DNA from: Phycisphaeraceae bacterium D3-23
GTDB lineage: Bacteria > Planctomycetota > Phycisphaerae > Phycisphaerales > Phycisphaeraceae
Length of the DNA stretch: 64,000 nt
Reading direction: 5' to 3'
Assembly: GCA_039555135.1 (NCBI GenBank)
Contig: CP114179.1
Span: forward strand, 558,001-622,000
Below the pieces are notes generated by a model that was given only the letters and a program-made list of their open reading frames with translations, had not been told where the DNA came from and did no database searches. Below are positions 45,002 to 54,494 of this stretch, piece by piece (positions within the stretch are counted from its first letter, which is position 1; every line of letters begins with the position of its first letter). Made by a program: the position numbers and the translations under genes.

Positions 45002-46249
45002 ATGGCTGAAACGACCCAGACCAATCTGGATTCCGTGGTCGGACGCTTTGTCGTCGAGAAAGGCCTGGCCACTTCTGAAGAGGTCAACCGTTGCCTGTCG
45101 CTGATCAAGGATTCGTCGAGCGGGTCGGACGTCAACCAGCGCAGCTTGACAGAGCTTCTGGTCCAGGAAGGCGTGGTGACGCGGGCGCAGATCGACCGGA
45201 TCAAGCCCGAGGTCGAGGAGCAGCGCGAGAATCGGCAGATCCCGGGGTACCAGATCCTATCGAAGCTCGGTGCCGGCGCGATGGCGACGGTGTACAAGGC
45301 CCGGCAGCTCTCGCTGGACCGGATCGTCGCGATCAAGGTGCTGCCCCAGAAGCACAGCAACGACCCGAATTTTATTCAGCGGTTTCACGACGAGGGTAAG
45401 GCGGCCGCCAAGCTGAACCACCCCAACATCGTCGGCGCGTACGACGTAGGCCAGGCCGGCAACTTCCACTACTTCGTGATGGAGTTTGTGGATGGCCGAA
45501 CGGTCTACGACGACATCTCCAAGCATGGCGCGTACTCGGAAGAAGATGCGCTCAAGATCGCGATCCAGGTGACCCAGGCGCTGACCCACGCGCACGCGGC
45601 CGGGTTCATCCACCGTGATGTGAAGCCCAAGAACATCATGATCTCCAACAGCGGGACCGTGAAGCTCGCGGACATGGGGCTGGCCCGCGCCGTGAGCGAC
45701 CGCGAGGCCGCCGAGGCCGAGCAGGGCAAGGCCTACGGCACGCCGTATTACATCAGCCCGGAGCAGATCCGCGGCGAGGTCGAGATCGACTTCCGCGCCG
45801 ACATCTACGCGATGGGCGCAACGCTCTACCACATGGTCACGGGCCGGGTGCCTTACGAGGGCCCCAACCCCTCGGCCGTGATGCACCGCCACCTCAAAGA
45901 CGAGCTGATCCCCCCGGACCACATCAACACGCACCTGACCTCCGGCATCTCCGAGATCATCGAAGTCGCGATGGCCAAGTCCACCCGCAAACGCTTCGCC
46001 ACAACCGAGGACCTGCTCCACGACCTCGAGCAGGTCGCCCGCGGCGAGAAGCCCACCATCGCCCGCAAGATGTTCGACATCTCCTCGCTCGCCGCGCTCG
46101 ACACCAACCAAGCGCAGATGGCGACCTTCGAGCCCGACTACGGCGACGCCCCGCTCATGAGCCAGCCGCTGTTCTGGCCCATGGTGCTTGGCTGGGTCTC
46201 CACCGTCCTGCTCCTGCTGATCCTGCTGGCCTACATCCTGACGCGATAA
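45002..46249 (+). CDS. Membrane Ser/Thr protein kinase (Hanks type)
   Basis: 415 aa. Residues 1-75 form a small N-terminal domain ([37 protein letters not shown]) resembling the first domain of GspE/MshE-type proteins rather than known kinase sensors. The kinase domain starts at about 83: Gly loop [16 protein letters not shown] with Lys112, [10 protein letters not shown] at 204-213, and ADMG (Asp224) in place of DFG, then [13 protein letters not shown] and [17 protein letters not shown]-terminal transmembrane helix ([20 protein letters not shown]) ends the protein with almost no extracellular part. Catalytic residues are present, so it should be active. A strong promoter lies upstream. Confidence 0.9.
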   Translation: MAETTQTNLDSVVGRFVVEKGLATSEEVNRCLSLIKDSSSGSDVNQRSLTELLVQEGVVTRAQIDRIKPEVEEQRENRQIPGYQILSKLGAGAMATVYKARQLSLDRIVAIKVLPQKHSNDPNFIQRFHDEGKAAAKLNHPNIVGAYDVGQAGNFHYFVMEFVDGRTVYDDISKHGAYSEEDALKIAIQVTQALTHAHAAGFIHRDVKPKNIMISNSGTVKLADMGLARAVSDREAAEAEQGKAYGTPYYISPEQIRGEVEIDFRADIYAMGATLYHMVTGRVPYEGPNPSAVMHRHLKDELIPPDHINTHLTSGISEIIEVAMAKSTRKRFATTEDLLHDLEQVARGEKPTIARKMFDISSLAALDTNQAQMATFEPDYGDAPLMSQPLFWPMVLGWVSTVLLLLILLAYILTR

Positions 46250-46352
46250 CCGCGTAGGGACTCCATCCCGCGACCCATACGACCGATACAATCAACAACC
46301 GGCGCAATCGCGTCGGCCGCTACCGCATTCCCCCCAACCCGAGGACACTCCC

Positions 46353-47408
46353 ATGGCAACTGGCATCGCCTCACTCGTCGAAACCGGCTCCAAGATCTGG
46401 CTCGACTCGGTCGACCCCGATGAGGTCGTCAAGAACAAGGCCTTCGGCTGCACCGGCGCAACCTCCAACCCCGCCATCATCGCCGGGCTCATCAACTCGG
46501 GCCGCTTCGACGACCAGATCGCCACCTTCGCGGGCCAGGGCCTCAGCGACGAAGATATCGCCTGGGCCATGACCGACCACCTGGTCAAGGAAGCCCAGCA
46601 ACAGTTCCACGACGTCTGGCAATCGACACAGGGCGACGACGGCTGGGTCAGCTTCGAGCTCGACCCGCTGCTCGAAGATACCGCGAACCCGATGTCGCAC
46701 GACGAGAAAGTCGCGCGCTATATCGAGCTGGGTAAGCAGTGGAACCAGGGCCACGACAACCGCATGATCAAGGTCCCTGCGACGCCGGCGGGTCTGGGCG
46801 CGTTGGAAGAACTCGCCGCAGCGGGGCTGACGCTGAACGTCACGCTGATCTTCACGCAGCGCCAGTACGAAGCCGCGCGCGACGCGGTGTGGCGCGGCCG
46901 TCAACGCTTTGGCCAGCTCGACACGTTCAAGAGCGTGTATTCGATCTTCATCTCGCGGGTCGATGTGTACACCGCCGAGCATGTGACGCAACTCAGCGAC
47001 GCCGCGCAGGGCCGGGTCGGTGTGATGAACGCGAAGCAGATCGGGATCGCCAACGCGGCGTTTTGGGAGGACAAAGGCTTGAAGCTCAAGCAAGAGATGA
47101 TCTTCGCCTCGACGGGCAAGAAGCTCGACTGGCAGGACGAGGACTACTACATCGCCGAGATGGCGGGCAGCGACATCCAGACCAACCCGCCATCGACCAA
47201 CGCGGCGCTGGAGGACATGGCCAAGACCTACACCGCGACCTCCCGGACGATCAGCGACCCGGCCGCGGCCCAGGAGATGGGCAAGCTCGTGGAGATGGCG
47301 AAGCTCGAAGAGGTACTGATGCGTGAGGGGACCGCGAAGTTCGCCGAGCCCCACCAGAAGCTGATCCAGACCATCGCCGACAAGCGTGGCTCGCTGGCGG
47401 GGGCCTGA
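46353..47408 (+). CDS. Transaldolase family protein
   Basis: 351-aa predicted transaldolase of the pentose phosphate pathway (dihydroxyacetone transfer between sugar phosphates), cytoplasmic barrel. The ATG at 46353 has GAGG 8 nt upstream. Motifs: [31 protein letters not shown] (the family's N-terminal signature), [20 protein letters not shown] with the Schiff-base Lys in KVPAT, and [19 protein letters not shown]. The C-terminal part is longer than in small TalC-type enzymes (about 220 aa). Similar large forms occur in planctomycetes and cyanobacteria. Function as a true transaldolase is likely but not proven. Confidence 0.87.
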   Translation: MATGIASLVETGSKIWLDSVDPDEVVKNKAFGCTGATSNPAIIAGLINSGRFDDQIATFAGQGLSDEDIAWAMTDHLVKEAQQQFHDVWQSTQGDDGWVSFELDPLLEDTANPMSHDEKVARYIELGKQWNQGHDNRMIKVPATPAGLGALEELAAAGLTLNVTLIFTQRQYEAARDAVWRGRQRFGQLDTFKSVYSIFISRVDVYTAEHVTQLSDAAQGRVGVMNAKQIGIANAAFWEDKGLKLKQEMIFASTGKKLDWQDEDYYIAEMAGSDIQTNPPSTNAALEDMAKTYTATSRTISDPAAAQEMGKLVEMAKLEEVLMREGTAKFAEPHQKLIQTIADKRGSLAGA

Positions 47409-47574
47409 CCGGCCCCGTGAGGCGGGTTCTTGAAGCCCGTGCTTGACCAAAACCCTGTCCGCCTTGATACTTATGCCCGGCCCGGCGGCTGCCGCTGTAG
47501 GCCAAGCACTGGGTAAGCCCTAACGGGCCGCGCGGTTCACGCCGCTGGCCCCTAGTCAATCGGAGTATGTGCGG

Positions 47575-48741
47575 ATGCGCTCAATGGTCAAGCGATGGGT
47601 TGTAGTGGGCACGGTCGTTCTCCTGGGGCTGGGCGGGTGCGCGGGCACCTCCTCCTCCAACACCGGGCAGGGCGACGGCAACAGTGGGCAGACCTCGGTC
47701 ACCAATCGGCCGACCGTCCGCACCGGGCACCTGATCGAGCCGGGCGCCGCCTCCGAGCTGGGCTACCGCATCAGCTGGGCGCGCGACATGGAGCTGCGCG
47801 GCCGACAACACCTCAGCTCCGTCACCGTGCTGGGCGACCTCGTCGTCACCGTCGAACGCCCCGAGAACCTCATCACCGCTCGCTCGGTCCGCGACGGCCA
47901 GCTCGTGTGGAAGGTCAAGATCGGCAGCTCGCTCGAACACTTCTTCGCGCCCAACCGCGACGGCGACCGCATCTTCATCAACACCCAGACCCGTATGTTC
48001 ACTCTCCGGGCCAACTCGGGCGACGTCACCTCTGTCGCCTCGCTCGAAGTCGCCGTCAACGCCGCACCCGTCTACCACGCCGACAGTGACCTCGCCATCT
48101 TCGGCGGGGCCAATGGCCTCGTCTTCGCTCACAGCGTCAACAACAACTTCGCACGCTGGCGTTACAAGCTGCCCGGCCGTGTCAGCACCCCCCCCGTCAG
48201 CACCGACCGCGACGTCTTCGTCGTCGACACCTCCGGCAACTACGTGATGCTCGAGATCACCACCGGCACGATCCAGTGGCGCAACCGCACGCTCGGCAGC
48301 GTCGTCGCCGCGCCAGCCATCCAGGGCAACGACATCCTCATCGCCTCGCGCGACCGCAAGCTCTACGCCCTCAACCGCACCAGCGGCGCAGACACCTGGC
48401 AGTACCTCGGTGCCGAGCAGCCGCTCACCGCCACCCCGGTCGCGCTGGGCCGGCTCGTCGTCCTCCCCCTGCCCCCGTCGGGCGGGATCGTCGCCATCGG
48501 CGCTCTCGACGGCGAAGAGCAGTGGCGCAGCGACCTCAACGCCACCCCCATCGTCGAGCGCGACCGCGACCTGCTGCTCCACACCTCCCGCAGCCTGCTC
48601 CTGCTCGACCTCGACGAAGGCGAGACCCTGGTCGACGCCCCGACTCTCGAACTGCAGACCGTGGTCCCCGGGCCCAACGGATCGTTGATCCTCGTCAGCC
48701 CCGAGGGCCGGCTCCTGCGGATCAACCGTACTGCGGGCTGA
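47575..48741 (+). CDS. PQQ-like beta-propeller lipoprotein
   Basis: 388 aa. The start is the ATG at 47575 with GGAG 9 nt upstream (GTG 47569 is possible). The lipobox LLGLGGC places Cys near residue 23, so it is a lipoprotein. After a Gly/Ser/Asn-rich spacer come successive PQQ/BamB-like blades: ITARSVRDGQLVWKVKIG, SVNNNFARWRYKLPGRVSTP, EITTGTIQWRNRTLGS, YALNRTSGADTWQYLGAEQ, GALDGEEQWRSDLNATP. The pattern matches a BamB-like outer-membrane-assembly or scaffolding propeller, although no other bam gene is near. Located between the transaldolase and the purine gene. Confidence 0.8.
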   Translation: MRSMVKRWVVVGTVVLLGLGGCAGTSSSNTGQGDGNSGQTSVTNRPTVRTGHLIEPGAASELGYRISWARDMELRGRQHLSSVTVLGDLVVTVERPENLITARSVRDGQLVWKVKIGSSLEHFFAPNRDGDRIFINTQTRMFTLRANSGDVTSVASLEVAVNAAPVYHADSDLAIFGGANGLVFAHSVNNNFARWRYKLPGRVSTPPVSTDRDVFVVDTSGNYVMLEITTGTIQWRNRTLGSVVAAPAIQGNDILIASRDRKLYALNRTSGADTWQYLGAEQPLTATPVALGRLVVLPLPPSGGIVAIGALDGEEQWRSDLNATPIVERDRDLLLHTSRSLLLLDLDEGETLVDAPTLELQTVVPGPNGSLILVSPEGRLLRINRTAG

Positions 48742-48813
48742 GCCGACCCGTCGCTCAACCCGACCTCCCCTGCTCCGACCGTGCAGTAGCGCGTCGCCTA
48801 TCCCCTACACGCC

Positions 48814-49446
48814 ATGCCTGACCTGGTCCCCATCAAATCCGCCCTGCTCTCGGTCTCCGACAAGACCGACCTCGTCCCCTTCGCCCGCCGGCTGGTCTCC
48901 TGCTGCGGCACGACGATCATCTCTACCGGCGGCACCGCCCGCGCCCTCGCCGAGGCCGGCATCGACGTCACCCCCGTCGAACAAGTCACCGGCTTCCCCG
49001 AGATGATGGACGGCCGGGTCAAGACGCTGCACCCCAAAGTCCACGGCGGCCTGCTCGCGCTGCGCGATCGTGAAGGCCACGCCGCCTCCCTCAAGGAGCA
49101 CGGCATCACACCCATCGACCTGGTCTGCGTCAACCTCTACCCGTTCGAGAAGACCGTCGCCGACGAATCCGTCAGCGACGCCGACGCCGTCGAGCAGATC
49201 GATATCGGCGGCCCATCGATGGTGCGCTCGGCCGCCAAGAACCACGCCTACGTCACGATCGTCACCGACCCGGCCCAATACGACCGCGTCGTCAACGACA
49301 TCGAACACAACGACGGCGCAACGACCCTGACGATGCGCCGCTCGCTCGCCTCCGCCGCCTTCGCAAGAACCGCCGAGTACGACACCGCCATCGCCGCCTG
49401 GATGAAGCAACGCTTCGACCCCCACCCCGCGCCCCGCGAGGCATAG
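48814..49446 (+). CDS. purH: Stand-alone IMP cyclohydrolase (PurH N-terminal domain only)
   Basis: 210-aa protein matching only the N-terminal, MGS-like IMP cyclohydrolase half of the bifunctional PurH (usually about 500-530 aa), which closes FAICAR to IMP. Motifs: [60 protein letters not shown]-like VNLYPFEKT, and [16 protein letters not shown]. It ends at a normal stop after [19 protein letters not shown], where PurH would pass into the AICAR formyltransferase half; no frameshift is seen within the remaining 27 nt to the terminator. The transformylase must be encoded elsewhere. Confidence 0.88.
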   Translation: MPDLVPIKSALLSVSDKTDLVPFARRLVSCCGTTIISTGGTARALAEAGIDVTPVEQVTGFPEMMDGRVKTLHPKVHGGLLALRDREGHAASLKEHGITPIDLVCVNLYPFEKTVADESVSDADAVEQIDIGGPSMVRSAAKNHAYVTIVTDPAQYDRVVNDIEHNDGATTLTMRRSLASAAFARTAEYDTAIAAWMKQRFDPHPAPREA

Positions 49447-49473
49447 CAGACACCAACGCAATCTGTATGGAAA

Positions 49474-49512
49474 GACCGAGCCGGCCCCGCAGGGACCGGC
49501 TCGGCGTTTATA
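49474..49512. terminator. Bidirectional terminator
   Basis: GACCGAGCCGG (from 49474) pairs with CCGGCTCGGC (to about 49505) around an inner C/G-rich loop; on the plus strand GTTTATAG follows, on the minus strand TCTTTCC. It sits between two converging genes (the purine cyclohydrolase and the PEP-CTERM protein) and can serve both. Confidence 0.75.
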
Positions 49513-49533
49513 GGTTCCATCCAAACGCAGTGA

Positions 49534-50772
49534 CTACACCGACGACCGCCGTCGCCGCCAACCCATCAGCCCCATCCCCAGAGACAGCAAGGCCAACCCG
49601 GACGGCTCGGGCACGACGCCCTCGCTGACCGCCTCGATCGCGTTGATATCGATCACGGCGTAGTTGTTGTCGTCCGTCAGGAAGATCTCGAACACGGCCA
49701 GGGAGTAGGCGTGGTCCCAGAGGTGTCCGCCGTGGGCCAGGAACGTGATCGAGCCCGACGCGTCGAGGACGAACAATTCGCTGCCGGTCGCGTAGTAGCC
49801 GTCGGGGTCGCCCGGGTCGATGATCTGCTCGATGCTGAAGATGATGGAGTCGGTGCCCGGGCCGCCGGTGGGGTCACGCTCAAACTCGTCGGAGCTGCCG
49901 ACGGTGTCCTGGACCATCAGGGCGTCGAGGTTGATCTGCTGGAACGGGATCCCGCCGGCCGAATCAGGGCCCAGGAGCGTCGACACCGCGATGGCGATCG
50001 TGCTGTGCGCGATGTAGGGCGAGCCCGAGCCGTTCCACACCGACACCGCGTCGCCGGGGATCGGCCCGCCGCCACCGGCCGGTGAGAAGCTGAGGATGTC
50101 GGTGTCCAGCGAGTACTTGTCCGTGTCGGCGGCGAAGCCGGGCTCGGGCCCCCAGAGCTCAACGCCATCGACATCAATCGGGAAAGGCATCGCGTTGATC
50201 GCCGGCTGGGGTGCCCAGAGCATCTGCGTGTCCAGCGGGTTGCCTGCGCTCACACCCATCACGCCCAGTTCGACCGACAGCTCGCCCGCGCCGCCGATGA
50301 GGTTGCCGTTGGCCAGCATCACCGGCCCGGCCGAAGGCACGAACCCGGCGAACGGCGCGCCGAACGAGTAGCCCGTAAACATATCGTCGATTGAGAACAC
50401 CAGATGCGCCTCGTCCGAGAGGATGCGTCCGTAGAGGTGGTCGCCGTGGTTGGCGAGCGCATCGATCTCGCTGTCGGGCGTGAAGGACGGGCGCGTCCCG
50501 GTGAAGTCCAGGCCGTCGGCCGCGCCGCCGATGCCGTCCCACGCGATGATCTGTTCGGGGTCGAACACGCCGCCTCCGCCGAGTGTGGACTCATCAAAGT
50601 TGTGCGAGTACTCCTTGCCGGGCACGATGCTCGGCGGCGCGACACCCGGGCCCAGCCCCGGCGTGCCGCCGGTGACGGGCGTGTACCCCACGGTCGCGCC
50701 GGCAACCGGGGCCAGGGCCAACGCGGCCGACGCGATCAACAACGCCAACGTACTGAAACGAAACCTTTTCAT
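49534..50772 (-). CDS. Secreted PEP-CTERM protein
   Basis: 412 aa. The ATG at 50772 has GGAGG 7 nt upstream and gives a signal peptide (FSTLALLIASAALALAPVAGA). The body is a beta-rich, Asp/Gly-rich domain of unknown family with no catalytic motif visible (DGLDFTGTRPSFTPDSEIDAL, SIIFSIEQIIDPGDPDGYY). The C-terminal VPEPSGLALLSLGMGLMGWRRRRS is a clear PEP-CTERM signal for exosortase-mediated sorting. It is transcribed alone, with a terminator downstream and a repeat-rich non-coding region upstream. Confidence 0.85.
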   Translation of the reverse strand: MKRFRFSTLALLIASAALALAPVAGATVGYTPVTGGTPGLGPGVAPPSIVPGKEYSHNFDESTLGGGGVFDPEQIIAWDGIGGAADGLDFTGTRPSFTPDSEIDALANHGDHLYGRILSDEAHLVFSIDDMFTGYSFGAPFAGFVPSAGPVMLANGNLIGGAGELSVELGVMGVSAGNPLDTQMLWAPQPAINAMPFPIDVDGVELWGPEPGFAADTDKYSLDTDILSFSPAGGGGPIPGDAVSVWNGSGSPYIAHSTIAIAVSTLLGPDSAGGIPFQQINLDALMVQDTVGSSDEFERDPTGGPGTDSIIFSIEQIIDPGDPDGYYATGSELFVLDASGSITFLAHGGHLWDHAYSLAVFEIFLTDDNNYAVIDINAIEAVSEGVVPEPSGLALLSLGMGLMGWRRRRSSV

Positions 50773-51100
50773 CGCAATGCCTCCGAATGTTGGGTGTGCC
50801 GTGGGTGCATGCGACAGCAACGCGGCACAACGCCACCGCACCGTCATCAGCACCAACAGGAATCGAGATCCCCTGGATCCGGTGAATCAAGATGCGGGCC
50901 CGGCGGGCCTCAAGACTCCCCGCCCCCTGCCGAGCCATCCCCCAGCATATCGCAGCGATGCCTGCGCCCAAGAAAAATCCGAAGATTTTTGCTCCAGTTT
51001 CAGTGGCGCTATTTCCAGATGCTTTCTGATGATGCGCAACCCCTGCCCAGCCCGGGCCTTAGCATGGGCCGGTGAAACAACAGGAGAGCCGGCTTCTTTT

Positions 51101-51123
51101 GCCGTCGCCCATCGGGCGGCGCG
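51101..51123. repeat. Copy of the GCCGTCGCCC...GGGCGGC repeat
   Basis: GCCGTCGCCCATCGGGCGGC is nearly the same as the right arm of the repeat at 11970-12041 (GCCGTCGCCCAACGGGCGGC on the complementary strand). A third, inverted copy lies at 60154-60183. It forms a compact hairpin and abuts the next repeat. Confidence 0.65.
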
Positions 51124-51133
51124 TGGTGCCGGA

Positions 51134-51264
51134 CTGGTGCCCGGGGTCGAGTCCGCGAGCCCCCGGAACCGGACACGGGCGAGTCAATCGTTCTGGCGTA
51201 GTGCAAGAAACCTGTGATGCATTCCGGGGGGTCGCTCGCGGACTCGCCCCACCCCGGGCACCAG
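51134..51264. repeat. Long inverted repeat upstream of pyrF stop
   Basis: The left arm, 51134-51167, starts CTGGTGCCCGGGGT and contains CGAGTCCGCGAGC; the right arm, 51223-51264, carries the same blocks inverted with two small insertions (GGGG and GA). It lies 34 nt after the end of pyrF on the minus strand and could also act as its terminator. Confidence 0.65.
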
Positions 51265-51297
51265 AATCAAGTCGGCGACACTTCTGTATCGCCGGAC

Positions 51298-52176
51298 CTA
51301 GCGCGTGACCGCCAGGATGTCGGCAACATCATCCCGCATCGCCTGCGCGGCGTCGGCGACGGCGGACGCCCAGGCGTTGCCGGCAGGGTCCCGATCCGTA
51401 AACGCGTAGTTCACCGATCGGCTGGCGGCGATCAATGCGCCGGTGCCGTCCGGCTTGAAGCAGGCGCGGACGCCGTCCGCGCCGCCGCCCTGTGCGCCGT
51501 AGCCGGGGACGAGGAAGAGCTGCTGCGGGTAGCGCTCGCGGAGTTCCGCCGCGTCTGCGGGCTTGGTCGCGCCGACCACCATGCCGACGTTGCTGTACCC
51601 GCCATCGCCGACACAGCCCGCACCGAGTTGCGCGACCACATCGCCGACGGCCTGTGCGATCGTTCGGCCGTCCTCGAGCTTCAGGGTCTGGATCGCGTCG
51701 CCGCCGGGGTTGCTCGTGCGCACGAGGACGAACAGGCCGCGCCCGTCGCGCTGCGCGACATCCATGAACGGCTCGAGCCCGTCGCCGCCGAGGTAGCCGT
51801 TGACCGTGAGCGCATCGCAGCCGCCTTCGCCGGCGAGCAGGCCCGCGGCGTAGTGGGCGCTGGATGTGCCGATATCGCCGCGCTTCGCGTCGCCGACGAC
51901 GACGAGCCCGGCGTCTTTCGCGTAGCGTACGACGCGGTGGTAGACGGCGACACCCGCGCCGCCGTACCGCTCGAAGCAGGCCGACTGCGGCTTGACCGCC
52001 GGGACAAACGGCGCGACCGCGTCGATCACTTCGAAACAAAAATACTCGATCGCCGCCGCCGGGTCGGCGCGGTCGATCGAGGCGGGGATTTTTTCGAGCA
52101 CCGGGTCAAGCCCAACACAGACGGGGGCACCCTTGGCGGAACAGGCGGCGAGCAGACGGTCGGTAAAGTGTGGCAT
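51298..52176 (-). CDS. pyrF: Orotidine 5'-phosphate decarboxylase, long form
   Basis: 292-aa OMP decarboxylase for the last step of UMP synthesis. It is of the longer type 2 form (about 270-300 aa) rather than the 230-aa E. coli form. The signature is VVVGDAKRGDIGTSSAHYAAG, with the catalytic Asp-Lys-Asp array. MPHFTDRLLAACSAKGAPVCVGLDP at the start and FFLVPGYGAQGGGAD near the phosphate-binding loop also match (here LFLVPGYGAQGGGADGV). ATG 52176. It lies downstream of the ABC permease gene, separated by 210 nt with a hairpin repeat, so it is probably a separate transcript. Confidence 0.94.
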   Translation of the reverse strand: MPHFTDRLLAACSAKGAPVCVGLDPVLEKIPASIDRADPAAAIEYFCFEVIDAVAPFVPAVKPQSACFERYGGAGVAVYHRVVRYAKDAGLVVVGDAKRGDIGTSSAHYAAGLLAGEGGCDALTVNGYLGGDGLEPFMDVAQRDGRGLFVLVRTSNPGGDAIQTLKLEDGRTIAQAVGDVVAQLGAGCVGDGGYSNVGMVVGATKPADAAELRERYPQQLFLVPGYGAQGGGADGVRACFKPDGTGALIAASRSVNYAFTDRDPAGNAWASAVADAAQAMRDDVADILAVTR

Positions 52177-52328
52177 GGGCGGGAGGTGCTAGGGGTTAGG
52201 GCCTGGGGCTGGGTTGGAACACGGCGCGTTTTCTTGCAGAACAAGCGGCTGCCATCCTAGCGAAAACTGCGCGGGCGTTTCGTGGAAAAAATCTTGCCGC
52301 GAAGCCCGGCCATTGACGGTTTGGGTGT

Positions 52329-52349
52329 CCCACAGATGGAATCTGTGGG
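52329..52349. repeat. Short hairpin repeat CCCACAGAT-GGA-ATCTGTGGG
   Basis: A 9-bp stem with a 3-nt loop, followed by CTTCGGGG. The same layout with one base-pair change (CCCACGGAT-GGA-ATCCGTGGG, then CTTCGGG) is at 61190-61210. Both lie 31-38 nt beyond the stop of a minus-strand gene (the ABC permease here, the HlyD adaptor there), suggesting a dispersed repeat reused as a terminator-like hairpin. Confidence 0.65.
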
Positions 52350-52386
52350 CTTCGGGGTCTATTGAATGTGCGGGTGACTTGACGCC

Positions 52387-53424
52387 TCACCCTTCACTGA
52401 TACCCGTGCCAAGTTTGGGGCGGAGCATCCAGAGGAACGCCGGGCCGCCGACCAGCGCGGTGAAGATGCCCACGGGCAGGACGCCGATCGTGTCGGGGGT
52501 CAGGTGTGCGATGAGTTCGGAGGCGACGTTGGCGGTGATGAGCAGGGTCGCGCCGAGCATGGCAGAGCCCAGCAGCACGCCGCGGTGCGCGGGGCCGAGA
52601 ATGAGCCGGGCGATGTGCGGGCAGATGAGCCCGACAAACGCGATGGGTCCGGCGATGACGACGGCGGCTGCGGCGAGCGCGCTGGCGGTGATGAGCAGCC
52701 CGAGCCGAAGCCGCGGGCCGTGGACGCCCAACGCGTGGGCCTCGTCATCGTCGAACGTCGCGACGTCCATCGCGCTGGCGCGCAGCAGCAGCCAGGCCAG
52801 CCCGAGCACGGTCACCCCGATCGCGGCCGAGTCGCCCCACGCCGGCGGGCGCGTCGGCAGCAGGCCCATCATCCACTGCATCAGGTCGCGCTGAAACTCG
52901 GGGGGTGTCAGGTGGTGGAGCAGCATGATGAGCGCACCGTTGATCGTGCTCAGCACCACACCTGTCAGCAGCAGCCCCAGCCGATCGATCACACCGCCGC
53001 GCCGGCTGGCGAAGAAGACGATGCCCAGCGTCAGCACCGCGCCGACCAGCGCGCCAAGCTCTCTTGGACCCGCGTAGACCGCGAACTGCGCGACACAAAA
53101 AATCTGCACCGTGATGCCCAGCCCCGCGCCCGTCGACAGACCCAGGATGTACGGCTCCGCCAGCGCGTTTCGCAAAAGCGCCTGCAACGCGACCCCGCTC
53201 ACCGCGAGCGCGACGCCGACCACTGCGCCAAACAGCAGCATCCTCGAGCGCTCGACCATGATGTGTCCGGCGTACTCACCGCCAGGCCAGCCGATGCTTG
53301 AGGAGCCGACGTACAGACGAGCAATCACCGCGCCGATGAGCAGGAGCGCGAGCAGCGACAGCCCGAACCAAGCACGCAGACCCACGCCCCGCACCGCCGA
53401 ATCGGTCGCGTCGTCGCTGCGCAT
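52387..53424 (-). CDS. BtuC/FecD-type ABC transporter permease
   Basis: 345-aa polytopic permease for vitamin B12, haem or siderophore-iron uptake, 9-10 hydrophobic helices. The family shows in SRMLLFGAVVGVALAVSGVALQALLRNALAEPYILG (the usual GAxLAxSGxxxQxxxxNPLA region with NPLA changed to NALA), ATFDDDEAHALGVHGPRLR and AGPIAFVGLICPHIARLILG. The ATG at 53424 overlaps the stop of the binding-protein gene (TGATG). The ATPase normally encoded next is absent: the next gene is pyrF. The substrate cannot be read from sequence; cobalamin is a candidate. Confidence 0.9.
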   Translation of the reverse strand: MRSDDATDSAVRGVGLRAWFGLSLLALLLIGAVIARLYVGSSSIGWPGGEYAGHIMVERSRMLLFGAVVGVALAVSGVALQALLRNALAEPYILGLSTGAGLGITVQIFCVAQFAVYAGPRELGALVGAVLTLGIVFFASRRGGVIDRLGLLLTGVVLSTINGALIMLLHHLTPPEFQRDLMQWMMGLLPTRPPAWGDSAAIGVTVLGLAWLLLRASAMDVATFDDDEAHALGVHGPRLRLGLLITASALAAAAVVIAGPIAFVGLICPHIARLILGPAHRGVLLGSAMLGATLLITANVASELIAHLTPDTIGVLPVGIFTALVGGPAFLWMLRPKLGTGISEG

Positions 53425-54491
53425 CACGGCTGCGCCCCCGGATACAATTCCCGAGGCGTCCTCGCCGATAGCTCTGCCGTACGCATCCCAGAATCTAAGC
53501 CCCACCCGACAGCACAGAGTCTGGCCCTACTCGCCGGCTCGATCTCACCCAACGCATCCGGGTGCAGCGCCGCCGCCATCTGCGCCATCACTTCCGGCAG
53601 TGACGTGCTCGGCAACAGCGCCTGTGGGTGGTCGATCAACACAACCCGGCCCTCCGTGATCGCGTGGATCGGCAGCCCCTGAAGCGAACGCAGGCGGGCG
53701 TCGTCGGCCAAGAGCGCCGAGGCGTTGGGCTCGATCAGCAGGATGACGTCCGGCCGAAGATCATCGATCAACATCTGCCGATCGATCAGCACGTAGCCCG
53801 CGTCCGCATCCGCCAGCACGTTGTCGCCGCCCGCCAGCGTCAGCAGTTCGTCGTGTGTCACGCCCGCGCCGATCGCGCCGAGCGGGTCGGTGGTGAGCAG
53901 CATCAACACGCGCGGCCGAGGCCGGCCCTCGACCTGCTTCGCGATCGCCTCCAGACGACCCATCATCTGCCGATTTGTGTACTCCGCCGTGTCTTGCAAG
54001 CGAAGCACAGCACCCAGGCCGTGCTCGGGGTGCGTCAGCGCATCCGAAACATCATCGATCGATCGCACGTGCGGCAGCGCCACCACCTCGAACACGCCGG
54101 CTAGTTCCAGCTCCGCCAGCCGGGCGGACGTCGGCTGGACGCCCGACTCGGTCAGGATCAGGTCGGGCTCCAGCGACAGGATCAACTCGACATCCGGGTC
54201 CAGGTAGTTGCCACACACCGGCAGCCCGAGCGACACGTCGTCGTGCTGCGCGACCCCGACGAGGCGGTCCTCCTCGCCCATGTCGATGATCATCCGCGTG
54301 ATGGCAGGGGAGAGCGAGACGATGCGCAACGGCTCGCTGGGGCTCTTTGGCTGCGGCGGCGTCTTCTTGCTATTGCAGCTCAGGCATATGCCGAGGCAGA
54401 GCAGCGCGAGCAGTAACACACGGGCGACCGCCGGGGCGGATCGACCGTGGCACGTGGTTCTTCCCGCGTTGTGATCGATACGCCCCGCCAT
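53424..54491 (-). CDS. BtuF/FecB-type substrate-binding lipoprotein
   Basis: 355-aa periplasmic binding protein of the cobalamin/siderophore class, partner of the permease. I use ATG 54491 (GTG 54494 is also in frame); the gene follows the TAA of the upstream membrane gene directly. A hydrophobic signal ends in LGICLSC, a lipobox. The mature protein has LRIVSLSPAITRMIIDMGEEDRLVGVAQHDD, PDVELILSLEPDLILTESGV, DALTHPEHG and DLRPDVILLIEPNASAL, the standard pattern of two Rossmann-like lobes around a long helix. Translation is coupled to the permease. Confidence 0.88.
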   Translation of the reverse strand: MAGRIDHNAGRTTCHGRSAPAVARVLLLALLCLGICLSCNSKKTPPQPKSPSEPLRIVSLSPAITRMIIDMGEEDRLVGVAQHDDVSLGLPVCGNYLDPDVELILSLEPDLILTESGVQPTSARLAELELAGVFEVVALPHVRSIDDVSDALTHPEHGLGAVLRLQDTAEYTNRQMMGRLEAIAKQVEGRPRPRVLMLLTTDPLGAIGAGVTHDELLTLAGGDNVLADADAGYVLIDRQMLIDDLRPDVILLIEPNASALLADDARLRSLQGLPIHAITEGRVVLIDHPQALLPSTSLPEVMAQMAAALHPDALGEIEPASRARLCAVGWGLDSGMRTAELSARTPRELYPGAQP

Positions 54492-54494
54492 CAC

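Larger units (their letters stand above)
50773..51297. other. 525-nt non-coding region rich in repeats
   Basis: Open frames crossing this region have no family resemblance. It contains the Shine-Dalgarno and upstream region of the PEP-CTERM gene, a short A/T-rich hairpin (AAAAATCCGAAGATTTTTG near 50972), one copy of the GCCGTCGCCC repeat (51101-51123) and a long inverted repeat (51134-51264). No RNA gene was recognised. Confidence 0.6.

Noticed and set aside
47409-47574. Possible small RNA or tRNA in the 166-nt gap before the propeller lipoprotein
   Set aside because: The pairings seen (CGGCCCCGT, GCCCGG) are weak, no tRNA-type anticodon arm or T-loop was found, and no promoter or terminator is clear.
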